A stretch of 64,000 nucleotides of DNA from Phallusia mammillata (taxonomy: Eukaryota > Chordata > Ascidiacea > Phlebobranchia > Ascidiidae). The notes beneath the pieces are model-generated. The model searched no databases. It was given only the letters and a program-made list of their open reading frames with translations, and was not told the origin of the DNA. Shown here in pieces: positions 1 to 12,065 of this stretch (position 1 is the first letter of the stretch; the number at the start of each line of letters is the position of its first letter). The translations under genes and the position numbers were made by a program. The stretch covers positions 186,001 through 250,000 of the forward strand of contig QLIY01000013.1 in NCBI GenBank assembly GCA_003260075.1. The letters are read 5' to 3'.

Positions 1-189
1 CCCTTTATAAGTGCTTGGTCATGACCCCCAGGTTGAGAAACACTTGTTTATAGCTTTCATATTTAGCAGTGTGTTTACGAAAAATTCAGATGTGTATAAC
101 TTACATTAATTGTTGGCATTAATTCAAAGTAAACTATTTTTATCAAAAATAAATGCCTAGTACACAGTGAGCTGCTTGTAAAAAGTCAG

Positions 190-997
190 GCATATGTGGT
201 TTGCAAAATAGGCCGAGGACCAAAAGGTTGCAGGGTGTACCATGTGCAGTTTCTTGGTGATCGTCCAGAACGTGGCTGGATAAATGAACGTCGGGTGTTT
301 CTATACAAGTGTCCTGAAGACTATGAAAAAATCATCACTGATCTTACAGCACAAAGCAAGAAGATGGCTCTAAAAGTGCCAAGAGTAGATATTCCAGTTC
401 GGTAAGCAACTGTTAACAAACTATTTTAACCTTATCCATTGCTGTATTGTTCACATATGTACTACATGTAATCAAGCTTAATGTATGTGCTTTTTGGGAA
501 TCAGTTTCATCAATGCAGTTTATTTAATTTGTTCTCATTTGTGCTCTGAAAATTGTATGAGATCCACGCCTAAAGTTTTACAACTAAAAAAACAAGCTAA
601 CATTGAGAAAGGTGTTTTAGAGCTGTATAACTAGTTAACTTGCCCAAGCAATGTAGAAATTTTACTATTTTTTACACAGGAATATTGATCTTATTCAGCC
701 AAATATAAATTTACTTTTATTCCAAACCCTCCGTGCAATGCAGGTCAAAAACAGAAACATTTTTGTGCCTAAAAGTTAATAAGTTACCAAAATTGATAAC
801 ACATGCAGGTAGAAAATTTTCATTTAAATAACTTTTGTGGATTAAATTGCTTTTACAGTTTGAAACAAGATTGGGATTCAGCAGTAGATGAAATACAAGA
901 AGCGGTACCACACACAGCTGAAGAGAGAATCAAGATCTTTGGTTATGACTTTAAACCTTACATCAAGAAGTTGATAAAACCTGCTCCAAAACCTGAT
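190..997 (+). CDS. NSD: NSD exons for the first PWWP domain (C-terminal part)
   Basis: Exons 190-401 and 859-997. The first carries the PWWP beta-barrel end, with YHVQFLGD followed by [11 protein letters not shown], which lines up with the YHVQFFGD...ERAWI stretch of human NSD2. The second carries the helical end of the domain (VEEGF-like region replaced by [11 protein letters not shown]) and a Lys/Pro tail. The PWWP motif itself must lie in an exon left of the window. In NSD proteins this domain binds H3K36me2 nucleosomes. Exon 1 ends in phase 2 and exon 2 ends in phase 0 (GAT|gtaagt), which sets the frame for the unusual exon that follows. Positions 1-189 are intron; the first 60 bases resemble the end of a hAT-like repeat. 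Confidence 0.88.
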
Positions 998-3900
998 GTA
1001 AGTATGCCACTTGTAGTAGTATTTATTAAAGATATATTGGCAAGCTTATGAATGATTGATCGGTTTTCACATAAATATTGGGATTAAATATAGAGTTTTA
1101 TTTTTAAATGAGCTCTTTGGGATGCTAGTAAAGCAATTACATGTTACATATTTTGCAAGTGTGTTTTTAATTCTTTATGTGTGCTTGTAAAAGCAACTAT
1201 GAATATGTTGGTTGCTTAACAAATTTATTAAATCTTACCAAGAACGGTGATGAAAATTCATTTCATCATCTACTGATGGTCGCGTTAGAAGAAGACCTGG
1301 CAATTTTGGAAAAAGAGACTTTTTATGAAGATGGTCCTGAACCAGTTCAAGGCATAGCATTGCCAGAAAAAAATTGCAACACTGTGATGTCTGGAAGCAT
1401 ATTAAATTCTAATGAAAAGCCAAAAGAAAAAGAGAATTTTCAAAATGCTCAGTCAAACCCACAAAATTTTTGTCCCAAGCAGTGTGCTGCAGGACATGTT
1501 GAATTACAGACCAATGGTTTTAGCACTGATGGCCTACAAACAAGTAGTCAGCTTGGAACAGAAAAAATGTCTGATAGTTGTTTGAGTTCCAATTCTGGGA
1601 TTGAAGACTTATCATTTGATCTCTGTGCATCTATGCATTCCCAAAATTTGCACAATATAACTTCAGTAAATACCTCAGTTTCAACAAGTAATTCTGACTG
1701 TTCAAATGTCGTGGAAATAGCAGACAACAAGCAATTTTTGCCTCAAGCGAAGGCCAAACTGCTTATACATTATACTAGATCAAAGAAAAAACATCTACGA
1801 GCATCAACGCATGATAGTGGTTTGAAACCATTGGATCCAGTCCACTTATTAAAACTGGCTCCCAACAAGCGAAGAAAGTGCACATCAGAATCAAATGTTG
1901 CCTTGGAAAAATTACACACAGACAAACTAGCACCAGAGTTATTAGGCCTTGAGAGTGAAGATACTTACCTGAATGAAACAAGTGGTAAAAAAGCAGATGA
2001 AAAGCTTGGTGAATGCTCAGAAAAAAACATAACTTTCCATCAATGCTTGGGTTTAATTGCAAAGGTCCCAAGTGTATCAAAACCTGAAAGCAACATTATC
2101 ACCACTAAACGAGCTGAAAAAGCAGTTGCTGCTCTTAAAGTACAAACAAATATTAATTTGAGTGTATGTACCTGCACAGCATTGCAAGAAAATCGTGGCT
2201 TCGGTGAAAATACATATACAATTCAAAATCTCATTGATGCAATTAAAAGAGTTGAGGAAGGTTTTCCATATCGGCATGTCGCTGTTAACTTCCGAATACC
2301 AGCTACAACGCTTTGGGATTACACAAAAGGGAAGAAAATTCTTGTTATTAAGCACCATTCAAGCTGTGCCATGTTCTTTTGTGGAAAGTATGTTATTATT
2401 GATCACAAGATTCACCACATCAAATTGATTGGCGAATGTCGCAGACTGCAGCTTAACCAGCCTGCGAAGCGTTTCTTTCACACTAAACCGAAACTGGCAA
2501 AAACAGTAAAAACTCCAGCTCCCAAACCCCCACCCCCACCACCTGTTGATACAGATAATGGAGACATTATACAATTTACACACAGTGAACTGCTCTCAGC
2601 ATGGCGAACATACCTAAAACCCAAGAGTTTGAAACAGTACAAAAAAGATGTTTCATCAAATGAACAATTTACAGAGTGTAAGTATAGACTTGCAATGAGA
2701 AAATGCATGCAAGGGTCAAGTGTGTTTGTTGCTACTGCCGCATACAACATTCCCATACAAGCGTTTTGTAACAGAGTGAAGTATTTCTCTAATGGACTTG
2801 TTCTGCCAAAAGCGCAATCTAGTTCACAACATAACGTTATTAACAAAGCAAGACCAGCGCATCACAACATTTTGGAAGACATGCAGAAAGCTAGTAACAG
2901 TAAATCACAAGTAAAGTACACTCAAGATCACAACTACACAAATGAAGACGTGCTTATTTCTATGGATAAAATTTTAAGTGGTTCTGCTTCGATTTCTCAT
3001 TGTACGAGAGAGTATGGAATCCCTAATACCACTATTAGAGATTGCTTGAAGCGCAATACAAGCTTGTACCGAAAACTGATAAGGTCCAAGCGAATGCCTG
3101 AAGAAAAACGCTTAATTATTCTGAAAGCAAATCAGGATTCATTTAGAATCGCAGGGCCAAGGATTTCACGTAAAAGAACACATTTGGCTCATAAGGCATC
3201 AAGTGGTGGTTTGAAATCAAATCGCATTCAAGAGCTGAAACAAAATGTGTCCAAGGTCTCGGTAAGACTTGAAGACAATGTTTCACTTAGACATAAGTCT
3301 TTGTTAAAACGGCACCAAAAGCACCGCTGGGTTGGTAGGAACTTCTCAATGTGGAAATACACAAGCGATGATCTAAGCAAAGCAGTTACAGAAGTTCAAA
3401 AGGGAGGCAGGATAGGTTTGGTTGCTGCAACATATGGAATACCTCACTCAACTCTTAAAGACAACGCATCCCCCCCCCCAACTTCTCAATGTGGAAATAC
3501 ACAAGCGATGATCTAAGCAAAGCAGTTGCAGAAGTTCAAAAGGGAGGCAGGATAGGTTTGGTTGCTGCAACGTATGGAATACCTCACTCAACTCTTAAAG
3601 ACAACGCATTTGGTCGACGAAAACCTGCAAAAGTGATCCGCCGAAGAAACAGTCGAGCCATACATGGTCTTGCTGTCGAGCTAGAGGCAGAAATTAGTTC
3701 TGCTCTGAAAACCCAGCTAGATTGGGGCTTTTCATTGAGCAAGGATATGATTTCGAAGCTTATTTCCGATTACCTTTTGATCACTGATCACAATGATATA
3801 GTGACTGATATTTGGTTGAAGTACTTTTGTATTCGAAACAACATTGAATACTGTGACCCACAGGCGCAAACCACACCTACAGAAGCTGACCCATTTCTCA

Positions 3901-6900
3901 CATATGCCATGTTTGACAAACTGGAAAAAATATCCCAAGTGCTAGGCCTTGATAACAGTCCTTCGCAAATGTATTTGGTTCAGGAGTTTCTAGTTAAACT
4001 GACTGACCTAAAAAATGCCAGTATTGTTTCTATTATAAATGCTAGTGGAGAGAAATTTAATCCACTTGTAATTGTCAGTGGAGGTGTAATATGGAATCAT
4101 TCATGCCGCTCTGCTGCTGGACTGCGACCTGAACTCAGTTGTGCTTTTTCCGAGCATGGCCAGTTCGACCAAAACCTCTTCGAAACGTGGCTGGAGAGTT
4201 TTCTAAAAGTGCAGCAACCTGGAGTGATTTTATTGGACAGTCCTTTGGCAAAGCTACCCATTAGGCTTATTCTTTCCATGGTGGAAAAGAAAGTAGCTAT
4301 ATTAAAACTTCCACATGCCTCTAGCAGTGTTGTGTTTGATGTACCGTACAATAAAGTGGTCAAGGAAACCTTGGCTAACATTTCATCGAAATCTGTGAAA
4401 AAATTTGTGCCCTCTGATATTATGTCGATAGCGAGAGACATGTGGACTGATGTACTCACACCTGAGACTATTGTCTCGTGTTTCGATGAAAGCGGTTTAT
4501 TTCCTATTAACCGTGACAAGTACCCTGCTGAAACATTTAGTGATGAAAAACTGCATGAGTTTTGCCTAAGAGCTGGGACATCAGCAAGAGTGGCGTTGCA
4601 GGGCTCACAATCTCCGCAATCCTCCAACAACTCCTTACACGTACGTTTGAACACTTGTATTGTAAAACTGAATATAAACTGAAGGTCTTTTTGACTGTTA
4701 TTTTCTGTTTTGTTCTGGAACAACTTTCACTGCCTTTTCATGCACAAAAAAACGTTTTTTCGAACATTTTTATCTGCAAACTTTGTTTTTGAGTGCTTTG
4801 TGTGCATTGGAAACTTACCAAAAAATGTGTTGTTTCCACAGGTGCTCCAAACGTACAGGTGTCAGTATTCTTGCTTATTTGTTGATTTAAGATTTCAAAA
4901 TTGTCATGCGCAGCAGTGTTTGTTGTTCCAGAACTTACAGTGAATGTCTGTTTTAAAATGTACAGCAAAAAATCTAGTATCCAATTGTTTCCAAATTCTT
5001 GCTTGGCATGTCCGAAAACAACTGGCCATTATTAACAAACACTGCTGGGCTTGACGATATCTCCTCATTTGTTGTTATATCTGTGCTCTGATGTTGGCAG
5101 GTGGAGAATCTCACTGCAGAAAATGAAACTCATGTTGGTCGCAAGTTGAAGAAAATCAAGCAGAGACACGCTGTGAAAAGACTGAATTCTGCAAGAGCAT
5201 TGAAAAACGAAAAACTGAGAAAAATTCAGAAACAGAAAATTTTGCAGGAAAAAGGTAGCTTCTTATTTTGTTGACAAATTAACAACTGTTCATGGCACTG
5301 CAATCCGGGCTGCAAAGTCAGAAGGAATACATGCTGGCGGCATTTTTGTCCAATATTTATTGTAGAATTTTTTGCAACTTCTACGCAGATCCTTTATGGT
5401 TGTAATTAGTGATGCACCGAAGTTTCTGTTTCGGCCCAAACTTTTTTGAAAATTCGGCCGAAGCTGAACTTTTTGATTGTATAAAATTAATGCCGAAACT
5501 TTTAATATGGGCAATTTGAAATGTCATAAATTAACTAATTGTTGTATTTAATTAATACATGTTGACTGCAAAATATTAGCAGTTGAACAAAGTTTACGGA
5601 TTGTGAAAGTGATTTTGGAGTGCCATAAACCAGTTCCCTTATATCAACAACTCAACATTTAGTTGAAAACATCAATCAGCAAGGGGATTTTAATTTCAGC
5701 CTAATTCGGCCGAATATTCAGTTTCGAACTTTTTGTAGTGGGCCCCCCCCCCTGCAAAATTGAATCACCATAGCGCGACCCATTTTTTGACCATGCGCGA
5801 TCCATACTTTGAGAACCACTGCCTTATATCAACAACTCAACATTTAGTGAAAACACCAATCAGCAAGGGGATTTTAATTTCAACCTAATTCGGCCGAATA
5901 TTCAGTTTCGGAGCGATTTTTTTGTAGTGGGTTTGGTGCATCACTAGTTGTAATGTTTTGACAAAATAGTGAAAGTTTGCTTTAAAATTGTTTCAAATAT
6001 CAACAAAAATTGACCCTTCAGCAGATTGCTATGCAAAGTGTAATTAGACTTGAGTTCGGACTTCGAAACCTGGGAAAAGTTCGGACTTCGAAACCTTTCC
6101 CCTGTGTCTGACTTTGCAATCTGGACAGCAATTAGTTTGTCTCTTGAATTTTTTAACAGCAAAGGGGTTTAATGAAGATTATACCTTTTGTAGGCCTTAA
6201 ATAATAGTTGTTGGTAACTGCTCCTTCACTTTGTATTTTTTTTGTCGTATTTATGTAATTTTTATGTTTTAAGGTGAACTCAAAGAAAAGCTACTTAATG
6301 GACCAAAAAGTTCATCTGATTTCAGCTTGCCCGAAACAGAAATGTTTGAGTTGTATTGTCAACGCCACAAGCCATCTGTAAGAATTACATATATTCGTCA
6401 TGTTTTTATCTTTTTTGTGTGTTTCAATTATGTTTTCAGTACTGTATTGCCCCCCCCCCATGTTTGAGTTGTATTGTCAACGCCACAAGCCATCTGTAAG
6501 AATTACACATATTTGCCATGTTTTTATCTTTTTTGTGTGTTTCAATTATTTTTTCAGTACTGTATTGAGTACTTTTTTGTAAATCAGAAAAACTAACTAA
6601 CTAAATAGATTAAACTATCACAATTAGATGTTCTCTCAATAATTATACCAAGATCTCATTACTTGGTGAGTACCCCCCCCCCCGTTAAATTTGCATATTC
6701 ATGTCCTGCTAACATACGTAACTAGTGTTCGAAAGGGTATCCAAGAAAAAAATGAATGATTTTTCAAATGTATTAGATGGTGGGAAAACGCGTTCTCTAC
6801 TGGCATGTACAGCTCAATAAAACACCGCCGGTGACGTAAGAGACCATATAGAGCTAAAACGTAGAAAGGGGATTTTTTGTGACGCCATAATGCACCGAGC

Positions 6901-9900
6901 GCATTAAAGTGAGATGCTCGTTGCTCAACCAAACAGAACATTTGCAGTTTTGGCACATCCCTAGTATTGAGCACTTTTTTGTTAATCAGAAAAAAAAACT
7001 AACTAAATAGATTAAACTATCACAATTAGATGTTCTTTCAATAATAATACCAAGATCTCATTACTTGGTGAGTGCAGTAAACCTCGCTTAACCCAAAAAC
7101 CCAAAAATTGTCAGAATTTAGTGAAGATACAGATTAACCGATGTCGATTAGTTAAAGTCTGGTCACATTACAAATAATTGGTACCTCAAATTTTGTCCGA
7201 ATTAGGCAAAGATCTGAATTATCTCAGGTTTACTGTATCTTATTATCTGACTAGATTGCTGCTCAGAATCCTGAAATGACTCCTGAGCAATTAGAGGCAA
7301 TGATTTGGATGGAATGGGAAGCCTTATCGACCGAAGAGCGCAAAATTTCAGTCGAATCGGAGCTNAATTGTCAGAATTTAGTGAAGATACAGATTAACCG
7401 ATGTCGATTAGTTGAAGTCTGGTCACATTACAAATAATTTGTACCTCAAGTTTTGTCCGAATTAGGCAAAGATCTGAATTATCTGAGGTTTACTGTATCT
7501 TATTATCTGACTAGATTGCTGCTCAGAATCCTGAAATGACTCCTGAGCAATTAGAGGCAATGATTTGGATGGAATGGGAAGCCTTATCGACCGAAGAGCG
7601 CAAAATTTCAGTCGAATCGGAGCTAAATGATCTTGCTGGATCGAAAAAACAACAGCGGCGCTCCTCCCAAAACGAGGTAGTTCTGTTAATGTTTCTTCAA
7701 ATGTGACTGGGTATTTATTTAGCATTTCATCTCTAGACAAAGTATGATGAAGAACCTCTACCACTTAATGATGATGGAGAGACGTTTTCGCCCCCCCCCC
7801 GCGGCGCTCCTCCCAAAACGAGGTAGTTCTGTTAATGTTTCTTCAAATAGGACTGGGCATTTACTTTACATTTCGTGTTTAGACAAAGTATGATGAAGAA
7901 CCTCTACCACTTAATGATGATGGGGAGACGTTTTCATGTCCAGTTTGCCATGTTTGTTACCCCACTAAGTTTTCACTGGGACAACACAAACGATGGTGTA
8001 TTCCAGCCAATGGTAAGATTTAGGGATAAATTAGTGTTTAAGTTAACTACTGCTGAAAAACAGACCACTTTACTTGAGTTACATCAATATTGTAGAGAGT
8101 CAACATGTTTCTACTTAACTTGGCTTACACAGAAGCTTGAAAATGTCCATATACGTGATTATTAAAAATACTAATTTTTTAAAGTAATTCTAAATATTGA
8201 AACAGATTCCAAAGGAAACATAATCAGTTGGCGAAAACTGAAGAAAATGTATATTTATATTTTGAATCATTTCAATAAGAAACTGACAGTGCCAATAAGG
8301 TGAAATAAATATTCTTAGGTTTTTATTGACTGATTCTGTTTCCTTGGGAATCTGTTTCCATATTCAGAGTTATATTAAAAAATGGTGATCATTGATGACT
8401 TTGCTGTCTGTCAGTGGTTTAGATACTGTTTATTCGATTGATTCTAAGTTTGGAAATAATACAATATTTTATATTTTAGAGTCAAAGGCGAAAAAAATGT
8501 CTGGCAAAAATGGTAAAGTCTTAGCAGCAAGCCATGACTTCTCTAATTCTGTGTCAGGTATGGAAATAAAATATGTTTCTGACTTGTTTTGTCGTTCTGG
8601 TCCACAATATATTGTTTGTTTGTTTTTTGCAGAAAATGGAACCACAGAAATTTCTGGTTTCGCCTTTACTTGTGAAAAATGCCACGAAAAGTTCTTTAGT
8701 GCAAAAGCATTACAGATACATCGCAAATTTTGTTCCCATGTGGCCAGTAAGTCTGAAACAATTTTAAATTATTGCGAGTTTTCGTATAATTGCTTTTTAG
8801 TCTATTAATTTGTTTGTTTGGAGTAGGTGTATAGAAAATTGTGCAATTTAGAAAACAGTTTAGTTTTTGCATTAAAATAGAATATATATGTTTAAAAAAT
8901 TCATAAAAACATATATATATTGTTTTTACCTGATTTTATACTGCCCTTGATTGCATGCCAAAGTAAAATATTTTGCATTTTGGGAATTTAATGTAGGTTA
9001 TGTGCAAAGGAAAATTGAATGCGATTTCTATCAAATTCTGGTCTTTTGATAAAAACGTTGGCATGACATTCAAAATGTAAGCGCCCTCGATTGAAAGCTG
9101 TATAAAAAGTAGGGTAAAGTCATTTCAATCTACAGCTTACAATGAAATGATTAAGATATGTTTTCAAAAGTGGTACCACAAGCTTTAATATCAATTATCT
9201 TCAGCCTCTTTGGTGTCACGATCACCTCGACAAAAACTTAAAACATCTCGAGCCAGCCTTTCCCGTTCCGACCTACCTCGGAAAAAGGGTGGCCTGCAAG
9301 ATGAAGCTGGCAGACGAAAAAGCTTGGACCAAGATGACCGAAGCAGCAGCAGAAGAAGCAGTAACCATGACGACGCCAGCAGTAATGGCGATGAAAGTAA
9401 TGGAACTGTTCGGAGATCAAGATGGAAAGGGCCACAACTTGGTTCAACAACTAAGAGAGAAAATATTTGTGCAGTAAGTAACTGTAAGGCTTGTCATCTA
9501 CAATTTATACACTTATAATAATGACAAACAAAGCTGGGTGGAAAATGCTTCAGTTTATGTTGTAAAAAAAGCAATGCCAATGTTGCAAGTTAAAATATTT
9601 GTGATTTTTTTTCAGTCAATTGTTTTTTTTTTGAAATCTTTGTGCAGATTTGTGAGAGACTCAGTGATGACTTGGTCTCATGCACTGGTGGATGTTGCCA
9701 AAGTTACCACCCAACATGTGCTGGCCTTCCTAGTTCTGATAACTTCAGTTGCAAAAACTGTAAAGAAGGTGATGGAATTTTCTTTTTTGTTGTTTTTTCT
9801 TGATTTTCTTTGTTTTTTTGCTTGTAATTTACATTTTTATCAGTATACCATTTGCATTCTTTGAGCCTGAACAATATAAATGTATTATGCAGCATAAGCA

Positions 9901-11980
9901 AAAGCAATTATTTTGTTAGGTCAGGGTATAAGGACCACTATGCATTGGACCATGCGAAAGTTGGCAAATATTAGTTTGGCAAACTTCAAATACAGCTGAA
10001 TCCAGGCACCCCCCCCCCACAATATAAATGTATTATGCAGCATAAGCAAAAGCAATTATTTTGTTAAGTCAGGGTATAAGGACCACTATGCATTGGACCA
10101 TGCGAAGGTTGGCAAATATTAGTTTGGCAAACTTCAAATACAGCTGAATCCAGGCGCATACTGGTTAATCGCATAATCTGTTTAATTGCATGGGGATTAA
10201 AATCCCACAATTTAAAAAACATTGAGGTGATTGCCTAAACAACCTTAGCAAAATGGTCACATGTAATTTACTTGATTTGTCTGTATTTGTTATGCTTATC
10301 TACAGGCATATTGTGTTAATGCTGGGTGCTTGGCCAAGCTTACATATTGTTATCCTGCTGAGGTGTTAAGACAATAAATTTGTCAGTGCTTTGGACATTC
10401 CTCTTTACAAGAGTATATGCAATTTTACAGTGTTAAAGAAATCATTTTTATGACTTGTTTGTTCCAAGCTATTGGTCAAGAAAGCATGCTAAAAACGTAT
10501 TCAAATTTACACAAATGTTAGTTAGTTACCCAAAGTTGATCATCCTAAAGTTTAACCCAGAATGACCCAGAGGTTTACCCAAACAACCCCAAAATGTGTA
10601 TTTTTGAAATAGCTATACTTACTAAAGTACATGATGCAGGATTTTCATACTTTGTTGGTTGGTGCATTGTAATGTATTTTAACTGATTTTGTAACTTTTA
10701 GTTGAATTTACCCATTTTCCCCCCCCCCTACTTACTAAAGTACATGATGCAGGATTTTCATACTTTGTTGGTTGGTACATTGTAATGTATTTTAACTGAT
10801 TTTGTAACTTTTAGTTGGATTCACCCATTTATCATTCTACTGTATTGTTTTGTCAACTTTGGGTGTCATTTCATCATTTGATAACATAAATGAATTTAGG
10901 CACCCATCCTTGCTTTATTTGCAATAAGAATGCTGCAGAAAGCAGTCCAGACCTTGGCGACATTAAAAAGTGCAATGTCCAAAACTGTGGCCGATCATAC
11001 CACACCACCTGTCTTCATCTTCGAAAAATTGCCATACTTGGGGACTTGGAGCCTGATAAGTCGGATAAATCTGACAGGTAACAATTTATTTTCTCATTCA
11101 CTTTTGAATATTTTTTGGGGGGATGTGAAGGTCATGGGTTATTTTGTGAGAACAAATGGGTCATGTTGGGGTTTCCACAGTTTTTTACATGACCCATGTT
11201 TTTCAATTTCTGAGTTCTTAAACCAGCTTTTGGGTTATAGCTCACAATATAACAGCTTAATTAAGCAAATACATGATTTTATGCTTATGGCTCAAGCTGG
11301 GTTTGGAATTGAAGTTTACAATAAAATATTTCGTGAAGGGGACACATTTTGATTAAAAAATAAATTGTATTAAATCAAATAAATTGTATTTGATCATTTT
11401 TTTAACACCTATGATCCAACAAACTAAAAAGTGACTAAAGTAAAAAAATACATGTTATTTAAAAAATGTCAGAAACGCACTATTTGTATTTGGTTTATAG
11501 ATTTTCCCTGATTAATAATAGCAGATGCACTTTACACCATTGTGCAACCTGTGCGTCGAAAGCAGTTGATGACGGCACAGCTTGTATGAACGTAGGACGG
11601 CAACGAATGTTTAAGTAAGTAAAGCTTGTCTTATAAAAAGCAAAACTTAATTTCTTAATTTAATTTTAAGTCCAGTGTTCTTTAACTGCTTTGCCAAAGC
11701 TCACTACTATGTCATGAGAGATAAATTTTGCACAATTCAACAATCTTGACATGTCTAACAGCTTTATAAAAAAATGTTAAGAATATTATAACTGTACTAT
11801 TTCTTTGTTTGTTACCAAAGCAATGAAAAGGTGTAAAATTTGAAATGTATTTTTGGTCATGGTTTTTTGTGTTGTTAAGTCTAGAACATGGGTGGGCAAC
11901 CTGCGGTCCGCGGGACAAAGACGCTTGGATTTCAAATGTACTGGCAAACGAGTCCAACTATTACATACTTTTGAGCAAAT

Positions 11981-12065
<85 letters not shown>

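Noticed and set aside
1177-4682. The transposase-like ORF as an ordinary intact transposon in an NSD intron
   Set aside because: No terminal inverted repeats or target duplication were found around it, the first catalytic Asp is missing, and both ends have phase-matched splice sites. Kept as the main alternative, not the preferred call.
4097-4723. 208-aa minus-strand ORF
   Set aside because: Antisense shadow of the transposase-derived NSD exon.
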